From assembly GCF_000299415.1 (NCBI RefSeq), contig NZ_AMPG01000006.1, positions 1 through 64,000 of the forward strand: 64,000 bases of DNA. The letters run 5' to 3'. Below the pieces are notes generated by a model. That model was not told the DNA's origin. It searched no databases and saw nothing but the letters and a program-made list of their open reading frames with translations. The DNA comes from Candidatus Microthrix parvicella Bio17-1 (GTDB taxonomy: Bacteria > Actinomycetota > Acidimicrobiia > Acidimicrobiales > Microtrichaceae). Of the stretch, positions 1-9,782 are shown in pieces. The translations under genes and the position numbers were made by a program. Each line of letters opens with the position of its first letter. The first letter of the stretch is position 1.

Positions 1-44
1 CAATCACCCCCACCACAATCACCCCCACCACAATCACCCCCACC
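1..44. repeat. Three 15-bp tandem repeats before tuf
   Basis: The unit caatcacccccacca occurs three times head to tail, the last copy one base short. It ends just before the tuf ribosome-binding site. The array starts at the window edge, so more copies may lie upstream. Its role is unknown. Confidence 0.85.
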
Positions 45-62
45 TGACAAGGAGCAACACTC

Positions 63-1250
63 ATGGCCAAGGAGAAGTTCGAGCGGAACAAGCCTCATAT
101 GAATGTGGGGACGATGGGTCATATTGACCATGGTAAGACGACGTTGACTGCGGCGATTTCGAAGACGTTGGCTGATCGGGTGGAGGGGAACGAGGCGACT
201 GCGTACGACAATATTGATAAGGCTCCGGAGGAGCGTGAGCGTGGGATCACGATCAATGTGTCGCATGTGGAGTATTTGACTGAGAACCGGCATTATGCGC
301 ATGTGGATATGCCTGGTCACGCGGATTATATTAAGAACATGATTACGGGTGCGGCGCAGGTGGATGGCGCGATTTTGGTGGTGTCGGCGGCTGATGGTCC
401 GATGCCGCAGACTCGTGAGCATGTGTTGTTGGCTCGTCAGGTGGGTGTTCCGTCGATTGTTGTGGCGTTGAACAAGGTTGACATGGTTGATGATGAGGAG
501 TTGTTGGAGTTGGTGGAGCTTGAGGTTCGTGAGCTTCTGAGCGAGTTTGAGTTCCCGGGTGATGATATTCCGGTGGTGCCGGTGTCGGCGTTGAAGGCGC
601 TTGAGGGTGATGAGGCTGCTCAGGATCAGGTGATGGAGTTGATGGCGCAGGTGGATGCGTATATTCCGCAGCCTGAGCGTGATTTGGATCGTCCGTTTTT
701 GATGCCGATTGAGGATGTGTTCTCGATTACTGGTCGTGGGACGGTGGTGACGGGGAAGATTGAGCAGGGTGCTGTTCATACTGGTGATGCGATTGAGATT
801 GTTGGTTTGAAGCCGACGCAGAAGACGACGTGTACGGGTGTGGAGATGTTCCGTAAGTTGTTGGATGAGGGTCAGGCTGGGGACAATATTGGTGCGTTGT
901 TGCGTGGTGTGGAGAAGGATGAGGTGCAGCGTGGGCAGGTGTTGGCTGCTCCGGGGTCGATTACTCCGCATACGGATTTTGAGGGTCAGGTGTATGTGTT
1001 GACCAAGGATGAGGGTGGTCGGCATAAGCCGTTTTTCTCGGCGTATTCGCCGCAGTTTTATTTCCGGACGACGGATGTGACGGGGACGGTGACGTTGCCG
1101 GCGGATAAGGAGATGGTGATGCCTGGGGATAACACGTCGATGACGGTGGAGTTGATTGCGCCGATCGCGATGGAAGAGGGTTTGCGGTTCGCGATTCGTG
1201 AGGGTGGTCGTACGGTTGGTGCGGGCCGAGTCACCAAGATCCTCAAGTAG
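63..1250 (+). CDS. tuf: Elongation factor Tu
   Basis: This is the GTPase that delivers aminoacyl-tRNA to the ribosome. At 395 residues it has the normal length. The G1 motif GHIDHGKT (residues 19-26), the DMPGHADY switch II, NKVD, and the domain III signature FRTTDVTG are all present. An aaggag Shine-Dalgarno lies 8 bases before the ATG. The body of the gene uses T- and G-ending codons (gat, ggt, gtt, ttg), unlike the C-ending codons of its first and last few codons and of the neighbouring ribosomal genes. The usual Arg before PQFYFRT is Ser here (AYSPQ). fusA is presumably upstream of the window. Confidence 0.98.
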   Translation: MAKEKFERNKPHMNVGTMGHIDHGKTTLTAAISKTLADRVEGNEATAYDNIDKAPEERERGITINVSHVEYLTENRHYAHVDMPGHADYIKNMITGAAQVDGAILVVSAADGPMPQTREHVLLARQVGVPSIVVALNKVDMVDDEELLELVELEVRELLSEFEFPGDDIPVVPVSALKALEGDEAAQDQVMELMAQVDAYIPQPERDLDRPFLMPIEDVFSITGRGTVVTGKIEQGAVHTGDAIEIVGLKPTQKTTCTGVEMFRKLLDEGQAGDNIGALLRGVEKDEVQRGQVLAAPGSITPHTDFEGQVYVLTKDEGGRHKPFFSAYSPQFYFRTTDVTGTVTLPADKEMVMPGDNTSMTVELIAPIAMEEGLRFAIREGGRTVGAGRVTKILK

Positions 1251-1286
1251 CCCAGCCCGCCCGACAGGGCATCCAGTGACATGTTG

Positions 1287-1310
1287 CGACCCGGGCCTCG
1301 GCCCGGGTCG
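1287..1310 (+). terminator. Hairpin after tuf
   Basis: A perfect inverted repeat, cgacccgggcc / ggcccgggtcg, lies 36 bases after the tuf stop. It is followed by only a weak T stretch. It probably ends tuf transcription and so separates tuf from the downstream gene. Confidence 0.7.
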
Positions 1311-1329
1311 TTCCGCGTCCGAGTCTGGA

Positions 1330-1335
1330 TAACGT
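1330..1335 (+). promoter_or_regulatory. -10 element of a leaderless-looking start
   Basis: TAACGT lies exactly seven bases before the ATG at 1343, which has no Shine-Dalgarno. This suggests that transcription starts at or next to the start codon. No clear -35 is seen. Confidence 0.45.
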
Positions 1336-1342
1336 TGGGCCC

Positions 1343-2242
1343 ATGTCGCAGATCATCGCTCGACGTTCGGCGCTCGGGGTCATAGCCGGCGTCGCCGGTG
1401 CCGCTCTTGGCTCGTGTGGCTGTCAGGCACCACCGCCATCGGGCAGCGCTCTTGCGCCGTTTCGGGGTTTGGGAGCCTGGGCCTCGATGTATCAGTGGTC
1501 GCCCTCGGTGGCCGGTCACCCGGTGGTGAACCCCTCGGGGGTGGCGTCGCTGGCACGACGGGGTGTCTCGACGCTGTACATCCAAACATCGAAACAGTCG
1601 GGCACCGCTTTGCTGCTGGACCCGACCGTGCTGAAGAAGTTCGTCAGCGAGTGCCATCGTCACGCGATCGCCGTCGTGGGCTGGTACCTCCCCGCCCTGA
1701 ACAACCTCGACCTGGATGTGTCCCGTCTGGTGGCCATGCGTGATGTTGGTGTCGATGCCATCGGCGTCGATATCGAGACCACCAACTACGCGCCCGCCGA
1801 ACGCAGCCGTCGACAGCTTCAGGTGCTGGAACGTCTGCGGCAACGCGTTGGTCGTGGAACGGGCATCGGTGGCGTCGTCTATCCGCCCTTGCAGTTGAAA
1901 CAGTTTCCGAGCATTTGGCCCAATTTCCCCTGGGCTCGGGTATCGGCGCTCTGCGACGTCCTGTTGCCGATGAGTTACTGGACCTTCCGGCGATCGCGTG
2001 CCCCCTACTGGGATAACGGATTTCGCTATACGGAAGAGAATTTCAAGATGTTCAGCCAGTTGACCGGTCGTAACGGCAACACCATTCACTCCATCGGCGG
2101 GATGTCCAGCGACCTCTTGGCGGGGCAGGCGGCTGATATGGCCAGGGCGGTCGCCAAGTACCGAGGTATGGGTGCCAGCCTGTATGAGTGGTCGGGCACG
2201 TCCAGCCGTGCGTGGAGCGAGTTGGCGCCGCTGGCCCGGTGA
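1343..2242 (+). CDS. Glycoside-hydrolase-like lipoprotein, function unknown
   Basis: The protein has 299 residues. Its N-terminus has an RR pair, a hydrophobic stretch and a lipobox-like LGSC (cysteine near residue 25), suggesting export as a lipoprotein, possibly by Tat. The rest resembles a TIM-barrel glycosidase-like fold: a GWYLP strand, an acidic strand end VDAIGVDIE that could carry the catalytic acid, VLLPMSYW, and a late SLYEWSG strand. The exact family is not recognised and no substrate can be given. It lies between tuf and rpsJ, an unusual place, after a terminator hairpin and with its own -10. Confidence 0.75.
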   Translation: MSQIIARRSALGVIAGVAGAALGSCGCQAPPPSGSALAPFRGLGAWASMYQWSPSVAGHPVVNPSGVASLARRGVSTLYIQTSKQSGTALLLDPTVLKKFVSECHRHAIAVVGWYLPALNNLDLDVSRLVAMRDVGVDAIGVDIETTNYAPAERSRRQLQVLERLRQRVGRGTGIGGVVYPPLQLKQFPSIWPNFPWARVSALCDVLLPMSYWTFRRSRAPYWDNGFRYTEENFKMFSQLTGRNGNTIHSIGGMSSDLLAGQAADMARAVAKYRGMGASLYEWSGTSSRAWSELAPLAR

Positions 2243-2403
2243 GATTGCCCACTCAGGTGTGAACCTGGTCCGCAGTGGTGGCCGGCCGAATCGGCCCGCT
2301 AGGGTGTCAGACCCCGGTGCACCCATCGTGCCCGCGTTCCTTGACACTCGACGATCCCCCAAAGCCGCCCCTTCCAGGGCGCGGCGAATCCAGGAGAGCC
2401 CCC

Positions 2404-2715
2404 ATGGCCAACCAACGCATCCGCATCCGCCTCAAGGCCTATGACCACGAGGTCATCGACCAGTCGGCCAAGAAAATCGTCGAGACCGCTGTCAGAACCC
2501 AGGCTTCGATTCGTGGCCCCATTCCGCTTCCTACCGAGAAGCACCGGGTGACGGTGATCCGTTCGCCACACAAGTACAAGGACTCCCGCGAGCACTTCGA
2601 GATGCGGGTGCACAAGCGACTGATCGACATCCTTGAGCCCACCCAGAAGACCGTCGATTCGCTTCAGCGACTCGATCTTCCGGCGGGTGTCGAGATCGAG
2701 ATCAAGATCCAGTAG
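2404..2715 (+). CDS. rpsJ: 30S ribosomal protein S10
   Basis: This 103-residue protein matches S10 along its length, from [15 protein letters not shown] to the C-terminal VEIEIKIQ, including the [16 protein letters not shown] region. S10 sits in the 30S head and also works as NusE in antitermination. The ATG has an aggaga ribosome-binding site. A longer frame upstream is unsupported. It normally heads the S10 operon, but here the next gene on this strand is more than 1 kb away because an opposed gene follows. Confidence 0.98.
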   Translation: MANQRIRIRLKAYDHEVIDQSAKKIVETAVRTQASIRGPIPLPTEKHRVTVIRSPHKYKDSREHFEMRVHKRLIDILEPTQKTVDSLQRLDLPAGVEIEIKIQ

Positions 2716-2795
2716 CGACCTTCAACCCGTGAGCCGACCGAAGGCCGGGTGGCTGGGCGACGGGCGCGAGCGTCCACCGTCGAGGTTTGGCTCCG

Positions 2796-3362
2796 TCATG
2801 TTTTGGCGCGGTCGACGATCTCGGGGCGTGGCGGTCGAACCAGTGCCCCTGCGGGCACATCGGTGGTAACCACGCAGCCGGCCCCGATCATTGCCCCGGC
2901 CCCGATGCTGATTTCACCGAGGACGATGGCATTTGCGCCGAACTCCACCCCGTCGCCAACCACCGGACATGGTGTGAGCCCCCGGCGGCGTTTGATATTG
3001 CCGATGGTCACGCCCTGTCGCAGCATGATGTTGCTCCCAAGAACCGTGCCGGGATTGACGACGACCCCCTGGCCGTGACGGACCCGCAGCCCAGGACCGA
3101 CGGTGGTGCCCGAAGGAAGCTCAAAGCCAAGTACCCAGGCGACCAGCACGCGGTAGGTCACGAGGATTGGAAGCATCGCCAGCCGTATGGCGGGGCTGAG
3201 CCGACCAAGCCAGCCGGCCTCCGCAGCCAAACGAAACGCCATGACCAACATGAGGCCCTTGGGGTCGTGTCGGTTGGCCGCAAAATCTGCACTCAAAACC
3301 TCGCGGATCCCAGGCGTGACAGCCGGCAACCCCGGGGCGACGTCTGGACGAGGCTTGGGCAC
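2796..3362 (-). CDS. Hexapeptide-repeat acyltransferase, serine acetyltransferase-like
   Basis: The 188-residue protein has a mainly helical N-terminus and a left-handed beta-helix from about residue 84. Its isoleucine/valine-rich hexapeptide turns and catalytic-type His (VRHGQGVV) resemble serine O-acetyltransferase and sugar or colanic-acid acetyltransferases. The acceptor cannot be assigned. The start is a GTG with a good Shine-Dalgarno (ggagg, seven bases away). Longer frames upstream lack conservation. It is convergent with rpsJ and divergent from rplC, so it breaks the S10 operon. Confidence 0.85.
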   Translation of the reverse strand: MPKPRPDVAPGLPAVTPGIREVLSADFAANRHDPKGLMLVMAFRLAAEAGWLGRLSPAIRLAMLPILVTYRVLVAWVLGFELPSGTTVGPGLRVRHGQGVVVNPGTVLGSNIMLRQGVTIGNIKRRRGLTPCPVVGDGVEFGANAIVLGEISIGAGAMIGAGCVVTTDVPAGALVRPPRPEIVDRAKT

Positions 3363-3476
3363 GGAATACCTCCGGGGGATGGTCGTGGGCGTCCGGCTCG
3401 CAGTGTACGGGCGGTTGGGAGTGGAACGTCGGGTAGGGCCCGCGATGTGGGCGTGCACAAGCAATCCTCCACCGGT

Positions 3477-3505
3477 TTGTGGCTGAGCCCGACGACCGAT
3501 AAGGT
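3477..3505 (+). promoter_or_regulatory. Promoter of the rplC operon
   Basis: TTGTGG (3477-3482) and TAAGGT (3500-3505) are 17 bases apart, a good vegetative promoter arrangement. Transcription would start near 3512, giving a leader of about 250 bases before rplC. The 3363-3760 interval contains no other gene. It also faces the acyltransferase start. Confidence 0.55.
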
Positions 3506-3632
3506 TTCCCTTTCGTGTGTGGGACGCCCCCGTCTCACCAACTGAGGCTCTCGTAGGCCGCCGGAACAACACCCTCGACCGCTGCGGTCACCGGGGCGCC
3601 GGATTGGAACCACGAGACACAACCGAGACGCC

Positions 3633-3680
3633 GCTCCGCCCGGGTTCGCCCGAGCGGAGCGTTTGCCTGAGTGGGCGAAC
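3633..3680 (+). promoter_or_regulatory. Structured rplC leader with two competing hairpins
   Basis: A GC-rich hairpin (3633-3660) has a gctccgc/gcggagc outer stem, a cggg/cccg inner stem and a TTCG loop. A second pairing, gttcgccc (3644-3651) with gggcgaac (3673-3680), uses the loop and right arm of the first, so the two exclude each other. This looks like an attenuator or autoregulatory leader of a ribosomal operon. No T-run follows the first hairpin. Confidence 0.45.
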
Positions 3681-3760
3681 AAATTACAGCCCCGTTATCT
3701 CGATTCGCTCGACGCACAGGCGTCGCCGGCGAAGGAAGCTACGACCAAGGACGAGCCGTC

Positions 3761-4420
3761 ATGGCGAACAAAGCAATCGTTGGACAAAAAGTCGGCATGA
3801 CCCAGGTATGGGGTGACGATTCACAGATTCAGCCCGTCACCGTGGTGAAGGTGGACCCCTGCCGGATCGTGGCGGTTCGTTCCGCCGACGGCGTCGACGG
3901 CTACGAAGCCGTGCAGGTGACCTTCGGAACAAAGTCGGCAAGCAAGCTGACGCTGGCCGAGGCGGGTCATTTCGACAAGGCGGGAGTTGATCCGGGCGTT
4001 CGCCTGGTCGAGCTCCGCATGACCGATGCATCCGCCTACGAGGTGGGTCAGCAGCTCGACGCGTCGATCTTCGCCGCGGGAGACCGGGTGGATGTTGCAG
4101 GGGTGTCGAAGGGTAAAGGCTTCGCCGGCGCCATGAAGCGCCACAACTTTGCCGGTCAGCCGGCAAGCCACGGAGCACACAAGGTGCACCGCAAGCCTGG
4201 TGCGGTCGGCGCATGTGCCACCCCGGGCCGTGTCTTCAAGGGGACCCGCATGCCCGGCCGAATGGGCGGGGAGAAGGTGACCACCCTCAACCTGGAGGTG
4301 GTGAGAGCCGATCCTGAAGCCGGCGTCGTGCTGGTCAAAGGCTCCGTACCCGGCCCGAAGGGGTCCTACATCGTGATTCGCGACGCGGTCAAGGCTCGCG
4401 TCGGCGGAGGTGAGAGCTGA
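3761..4420 (+). CDS. rplC: 50S ribosomal protein L3
   Basis: This is a 219-residue L3, which helps start 50S assembly near the peptidyl transferase centre. The N-terminal KVGMTQVW motif, the SKGKGFAG segment and the central GQPASHGAHKVHRKPG loop are typical. I chose the ATG before ANKAIVGQKVGM, with aagga upstream. The longer frame from 3671 runs through the leader hairpin. It is the first gene of a long operon, with the stop overlapping the rplD start by one base. Confidence 0.97.
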   Translation: MANKAIVGQKVGMTQVWGDDSQIQPVTVVKVDPCRIVAVRSADGVDGYEAVQVTFGTKSASKLTLAEAGHFDKAGVDPGVRLVELRMTDASAYEVGQQLDASIFAAGDRVDVAGVSKGKGFAGAMKRHNFAGQPASHGAHKVHRKPGAVGACATPGRVFKGTRMPGRMGGEKVTTLNLEVVRADPEAGVVLVKGSVPGPKGSYIVIRDAVKARVGGGES

Positions 4421-5067
4421 TGGCAACCGTTGATGTACTGAATCCCAGCGGGTCGCCGTCCGGTTCGGTCGAACTGGACGACACCCTGTTTGGCGTGGAG
4501 CCAAACGTGGCGGTCATGCACCAGGTGGTGACGGCACAATTGGCCGCTCGCCGCAAGGGCACGGCATCCACCAAGACACGTGCCGAGGTGCGTGGCGGTG
4601 GTCGTAAGCCATGGCGCCAGAAGGGCACCGGCAACGCCCGGCAAGGCTCGATTCGTGCGCCCCACTGGCGTGGCGGCGGAGTGGCCCACGGGCCCAAGCC
4701 TCGAAGCTACGCCCAGCGGACCCCCAAGAAGATGAAGCGCCTGGCATTGGCCTCAGCCCTGTCGGACCGTCTGGCCGACAACAGGTTGCTGGTGCTGGAC
4801 GGTTGGGGCCTTGATGTGCCCAACACCAAGTCCGCCAAAGCAGCCCTGGCTGCACTCGGAGCCGAGGGCCGAATCCTGGTCGTGCTCGGACCCGACGATG
4901 GGACCGCCGGCCGTAGCCTGCGCAACCTTCCCGAGGTCACGCTGACCGATGCCGGGCAGGTCACCACCTACGACGTGCTGGTGTCGGATTACGTCATCTA
5001 CACCCGCGGCGCCCTTCCCGGCGCTGATGCACCATCGACCGAGGCCGACACCGGAGACGAGTCATGA
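4420..5067 (+). CDS. rplD: 50S ribosomal protein L4
   Basis: This 215-residue L4 lines the exit tunnel and in many bacteria regulates its own operon. The conserved loop [19 protein letters not shown] is present, as is ALASALSDR. Its start overlaps the rplC stop (TGATG). A short acidic C-terminal tail follows the conserved domain. The L4 family link to S10-operon control makes the upstream rplC leader of interest. Confidence 0.97.
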   Translation: MATVDVLNPSGSPSGSVELDDTLFGVEPNVAVMHQVVTAQLAARRKGTASTKTRAEVRGGGRKPWRQKGTGNARQGSIRAPHWRGGGVAHGPKPRSYAQRTPKKMKRLALASALSDRLADNRLLVLDGWGLDVPNTKSAKAALAALGAEGRILVVLGPDDGTAGRSLRNLPEVTLTDAGQVTTYDVLVSDYVIYTRGALPGADAPSTEADTGDES

Positions 5068-5357
5068 GGGATTCACGCAGCGTCATCATCCGTCCGGTGG
5101 TGTCCGAAAAGTCCTATGGGCTGATCGATGAGGGCGTCTACACCTTCATCGTGGCGCCCGACGCCAACAAGGTGGAGATCCGCCAAGCGGTGGAACAGAT
5201 TTGGGGCGTGTCGGTGGTCAAGGTGAACACCTTGAACCGCCCGGGCAAGCGAATCCGCCAGCGCAAGCGCATGACGTACGGCTCCCGCGCCGATACCAAG
5301 CGGGCCATGGTCACCCTCGCCGAGGGTGACGAGATCGAACTCTTCGAAGTTCGCTGA
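5064..5357 (+). CDS. rplW: 50S ribosomal protein L23
   Basis: This is a 97-residue L23, the tunnel-exit protein that docks trigger factor and SRP. Recognisable segments are [11 protein letters not shown] near the N-terminus, [13 protein letters not shown], and the basic [13 protein letters not shown] loop. The start overlaps the rplD stop by four bases (ATGA), indicating translational coupling. Confidence 0.97.
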   Translation: MRDSRSVIIRPVVSEKSYGLIDEGVYTFIVAPDANKVEIRQAVEQIWGVSVVKVNTLNRPGKRIRQRKRMTYGSRADTKRAMVTLAEGDEIELFEVR

Positions 5358-5368
5358 GAGGGAGTTTC

Positions 5369-6205
<837 letters not shown>

Positions 6206-6244
6206 GTATGAATCCATCGCTCAGCAACGTGAGGAAGTCCTGAT

Positions 6245-6529
6245 ATGCCACGCAGTCTGAAGAAGGGCCCCTTCGTTGACGACCACCTGTTAAAGAAGGT
6301 GGACGCGCTCAACGAGAAAAGCCAGAAGACCGTCATCAAGACGTGGTCGCGTCGCTCGACCATCATCCCCGACATGGTGGGTCACACCATCGCCGTTCAC
6401 GATGGCCGCAAGCACGTGCCCGTGTACGTCACCGAGTCGATGGTGGGCCACAAGCTGGGTGAGTTCGCTCCAACCCGCACCTTCAAGTTCCACGCCGGGC
6501 AGGAGCGCACGGCGCGAGGCGGCCGATAG
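6245..6529 (+). CDS. rpsS: 30S ribosomal protein S19
   Basis: This is a 94-residue S19 of the 30S head. It begins [16 protein letters not shown] and contains [23 protein letters not shown] and the C-terminal [12 protein letters not shown], all diagnostic. A gaggaagtcctgat stretch provides the ribosome-binding site. It is 39 bases after rplB and two bases before rplV. Confidence 0.97.
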   Translation: MPRSLKKGPFVDDHLLKKVDALNEKSQKTVIKTWSRRSTIIPDMVGHTIAVHDGRKHVPVYVTESMVGHKLGEFAPTRTFKFHAGQERTARGGR

Positions 6530-6531
6530 CC

Positions 6532-7236
6532 ATGACCCAAACCGGAACCAAGACCAACGAGCGCCCCGGCACTCGGGCCGTCCTGCGCCATGCTCGATTC
6601 TCTGCCTACAAGGCGCGGGTCGTGCTCGACCTGATCCGCGACCTGCCCGTCGCCGAGGCCATGGACGAGCTGAACCGCTGCGAGCGCGAGGCGGGTCGTC
6701 CCATCTCCAAGTTGCTGGCATCGGCGGTCGCCAACGCCGGCAACAACGATGGCCTACCGGCCGACGAACTGTTCGTTGCGGCATGCTTCGCCGACGAAGG
6801 CCCCACCATGCGGCGCTTCCGGCCACGAGCGCGAGGGCGAGCCACCCGCATCAACAAGCGGACCACCCACATCACCATCATCGTGGGTCGGCTCTCCTCC
6901 GACGAGATCGCCGAGCGACGCGAGCGCGGCGGGGCACCCGCCGATGCCGCGGCAGCTCGTGCACGCCGTGTTGCAGCGAGCCGAGGCGACAATGCCGCCG
7001 AGGAGACACCTGCGGACGACGAGCCCGCCGAGGAGCCAATCGAGGCCTCTGAGGCGGAGTTGGTCACCGACACGGTCGACGAGAACACCGCCGCCGACCA
7101 AGCCGTCGAGGCAAGCAGCGAGACCGACGCAGACTCCGACGAGTCTGCCGACGACAGCGCCAAGACAGACACAGACGACACCAGCGCAGACTCCGACGAG
7201 TCTGCCGAAGGCAGCGACAGCAAGGACGACGCCTGA
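6532..7236 (+). CDS. rplV: 50S ribosomal protein L22 with long acidic tail
   Basis: The first ~120 residues are a normal L22 ([17 protein letters not shown], the [23 protein letters not shown] tunnel hairpin, shown here in part). They are followed by about 110 extra residues, which double the usual ~113-residue length. The tail is first Ala/Arg-rich, then strongly acidic and low in complexity (Glu, Asp, Ser, Thr, Ala). A 23-bp DNA direct repeat (7129-7151 and 7186-7208) encodes two ADSDESA copies, so the tail grew partly by duplication. It overlaps rpsC by one base. Confidence 0.95.
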   Translation: MTQTGTKTNERPGTRAVLRHARFSAYKARVVLDLIRDLPVAEAMDELNRCEREAGRPISKLLASAVANAGNNDGLPADELFVAACFADEGPTMRRFRPRARGRATRINKRTTHITIIVGRLSSDEIAERRERGGAPADAAAARARRVAASRGDNAAEETPADDEPAEEPIEASEAELVTDTVDENTAADQAVEASSETDADSDESADDSAKTDTDDTSADSDESAEGSDSKDDA

Positions 7237-8141
7237 TGGGACAGAAGGTCAACCCGTACGGCTTCCGGCTGGGAATCACCACGGACTGGAAGTCCAGGTG
7301 GTACGCCGACCGTGAACAGTATGTCGACTACGTGGTCGAAGACTGGGAAATCCGTCGCTACCTGATGAGCCGCATGGCGAACGCAGCCATCAGCCGTATC
7401 GAGGTGGAACGCACCCGTGACCGAGTGCGGATCGATCTGCACACCGCTCGACCGGGCATCGTGATCGGGCGTCGTGGCGCCATGGCCGACGAGCTCCGCC
7501 AGGAGCTGGCCCGCATCACCGACAACCCGAAGGTTCAGCTGAACATCCAGGAGATCAAGCAGCCCGAGCTGGATGCTGCCCTGATCGCCCAGGGCGTGGC
7601 CGACCAACTGGCCAACCGCATGGCATTCCGTCGTGCGATGAAGCGTGCGGTGCAGAACGCCATGAAGGCCGGTGCGCTCGGTATCCGGGTGCAGTGTGGT
7701 GGCCGTCTGGGCGGGGCCGAGATGAGCCGTTCCGAGTGGTACCGCGAGGGGCGGGTGCCGCTGCACACGCTGCGGGCCGATATCGATTACGGCCTCCGTG
7801 AAGCCGCAACCAGCACCGGCCAGGTCGGCGTGAAGGTGTGGCTCTACAAGGGCGACATTCTTCCGTACAAAGCGCAGGGTGAAGACAAGGCCTCCAAGGA
7901 GGCGGCGATGGCGGTGGGCGAGTCCACCGGCCAGGAGGCCACCCCACGCGTGGTCTCGTCCCGTCCGACTCCGCCGAATGCCGGCGATGCCGCCGACGAG
8001 GGCACCGAAGAACCGGCGCCGTTGTTGAAGGAAGCGGATCCGGAGTTCGAGAAGCTGCTCACCGAGGAAGAAGAAATCGAGCGCCAGGCCCAGTCACGTT
8101 CCAAGGGCCCGGAGCACTTCCGACCGAACGAGGGGGAGTGA
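7236..8141 (+). CDS. rpsC: 30S ribosomal protein S3 with extended C-terminus
   Basis: This is a 301-residue S3, which binds mRNA at the entry channel and has helicase activity with S4. [13 protein letters not shown], the KH-domain [14 protein letters not shown] and the C-terminal [10 protein letters not shown] motif are present. After about residue 220 comes a charged extension ending in EHFRPNEGE. Actinobacterial S3 proteins often carry such tails, but this one is on the long side. The ATG overlaps the rplV stop. Confidence 0.97.
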   Translation: MGQKVNPYGFRLGITTDWKSRWYADREQYVDYVVEDWEIRRYLMSRMANAAISRIEVERTRDRVRIDLHTARPGIVIGRRGAMADELRQELARITDNPKVQLNIQEIKQPELDAALIAQGVADQLANRMAFRRAMKRAVQNAMKAGALGIRVQCGGRLGGAEMSRSEWYREGRVPLHTLRADIDYGLREAATSTGQVGVKVWLYKGDILPYKAQGEDKASKEAAMAVGESTGQEATPRVVSSRPTPPNAGDAADEGTEEPAPLLKEADPEFEKLLTEEEEIERQAQSRSKGPEHFRPNEGE

Positions 8142-8145
8142 CCTC

Positions 8146-8562
8146 ATGTTGATGCCACGCAAGGTCCGCCACCGCAAGCACCAGCGCGGACGCCTCAAGG
8201 GCAACGCCAAGGGCGGCACCGCGGTCAGCTTCGGCCAGTATGGGGTTCAGGCTCTCGAGCCGGGCTGGATCACCGCTCGCCAGATCGAGGCCGCCCGTAT
8301 CGCCATGACCCGCCACATCAAGCGTGGGGGCAAGGTCTGGATCACGGTGTTCCCTGACAAGCCGGTCACCCAGAAGCCCGCCGAGACCCGCATGGGTTCA
8401 GGCAAGGGCAACCCCGAGCGGTGGGTTGCACCAGTGAAGCCGGGCCGCATCATGTTCGAGCTGAGCTACCCCGACGAGGACGTCGCCCGTGGCGCACTCG
8501 AGCGGGCCATTCAGAAGCTGCCGATCAAGGCACGCATCGTCACCCGCGAGGAGGGCATCTGA
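8146..8562 (+). CDS. rplP: 50S ribosomal protein L16
   Basis: This is a 138-residue L16, which contacts A-site tRNA. It starts [15 protein letters not shown] and contains [13 protein letters not shown]-like and [21 protein letters not shown] segments typical of the family (residues ~40-90). The ATG at 8146 is preceded by a gaggggg ribosome-binding site. The second Met two codons on is less likely. Confidence 0.97.
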   Translation: MLMPRKVRHRKHQRGRLKGNAKGGTAVSFGQYGVQALEPGWITARQIEAARIAMTRHIKRGGKVWITVFPDKPVTQKPAETRMGSGKGNPERWVAPVKPGRIMFELSYPDEDVARGALERAIQKLPIKARIVTREEGI

Positions 8563-8780
8563 TGGCCAAGAGCGACACCCCCATCCGAGAAATTGCCGAT
8601 TCTGAGTTGCTGTCGCAGCTTGGCGAACGACGTGAAGAGCTGTTCAACCTGCGTTTCCAGTTGGTGACCGGGCAGCTCGACAACTCCGCCCGGCTGGGCG
8701 AAGTGAAGCGAACGATCGCACGAATCATGACCGAACTGCGAGAGCGTGAGATCGCCGCCGCCGAGAGGGAGCACGCGTAA
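8562..8780 (+). CDS. rpmC: 50S ribosomal protein L29
   Basis: This is a 72-residue L29, located at the tunnel exit. The two-helix pattern includes ELLSQLGERREELFNLRFQ and the conserved RLGEVKRTIARIMTELRER end. The ATG overlaps the rplP stop by one base, so the longer frame from 8421 is rejected. Confidence 0.96.
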   Translation: MAKSDTPIREIADSELLSQLGERREELFNLRFQLVTGQLDNSARLGEVKRTIARIMTELREREIAAAEREHA

Positions 8781-9078
8781 TGCCAGAGTCCACCACCAGC
8801 CCCGATGACACGGCCGCTGAAATCGCTGAGGATCGCCCCGCCCGTAAGGTGCGCGAGGGCATCGTGACCTCGAACGGCATGGACAAGACCGTCGCCGTCA
8901 GCTTCACCCAACAGGTGAGCCACCGTGCCTATACCAAGGCTGTTCGCCGCACGAAGCGCTTGTACGTCCACGATGAGGAGAACACCCTCAACGTGGGGGA
9001 CCGTGTTCGGGTGGTGGAAACCCGCCCGCTGTCCAAGAACAAGCGTTGGCGTTTGCTCGAGATCCTGGAGCGTGCCCG

Positions 9079-9082
<4 letters not shown>
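8780..9082 (+). CDS. rpsQ: 30S ribosomal protein S17
   Basis: This is a 100-residue S17, an early 16S rRNA binder. After a non-conserved acidic N-terminus of ~25 residues comes the OB-fold core: [32 protein letters not shown] and the [19 protein letters not shown] block, given here in part. The ATG overlaps the rpmC stop (TAATG). Confidence 0.96.
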
Positions 9083-9446
<364 letters not shown>

Positions 9447-9447
<1 letters not shown>

Positions 9448-9782
9448 TGTCTCGTTCCAAGACAAAGGCGCCGACGAAAATGAAGATCCGAGAGGGCGAT
9501 CGAGTGATCGTGTTGCGGGGCAAGGACCGTGGCACCGAGGGCCTCGTCATCAAGGCGATGCCCAGGACCCAACAGCTTCTGGTCGAAGGTGTGAACGTGC
9601 AGAAGCACCACGACAAGCCACGTGGCCAGAACGAGCCCGGCGGTATCCGAGAGGCCGAAGGGCCCATCCACGTGTCGAACGTGGCCATGGTTGAGGGCGG
9701 TACCCCAACCAGGGTCGGCTACAAAATGGCCGACGACGGCACGAAGACCCGAGTCTCCCGGAAGAGCGGAGGTGACCTGTGA
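9447..9782 (+). CDS. rplX: 50S ribosomal protein L24
   Basis: This is a 111-residue L24, an assembly initiator. The KOW motif is at [21 protein letters not shown], followed by [10 protein letters not shown] and [10 protein letters not shown]. The ATG at 9447 overlaps the last base of the rplN stop. A GTG one codon earlier is also possible. Confidence 0.96.

Noticed and set aside
1-44. The tandem repeats as a CRISPR array
   Set aside because: The units are 15 bp with no spacers and no cas genes are near.
1058-2362. A 434-codon minus-strand frame opposite tuf and the lipoprotein gene
   Set aside because: It runs through the conserved end of tuf and the terminator hairpin and has no domain.
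2787-3545. A 252-codon plus-strand frame opposite the acyltransferase
   Set aside because: The minus strand has the hexapeptide-repeat protein with a good ribosome-binding site. The plus frame has no motifs.
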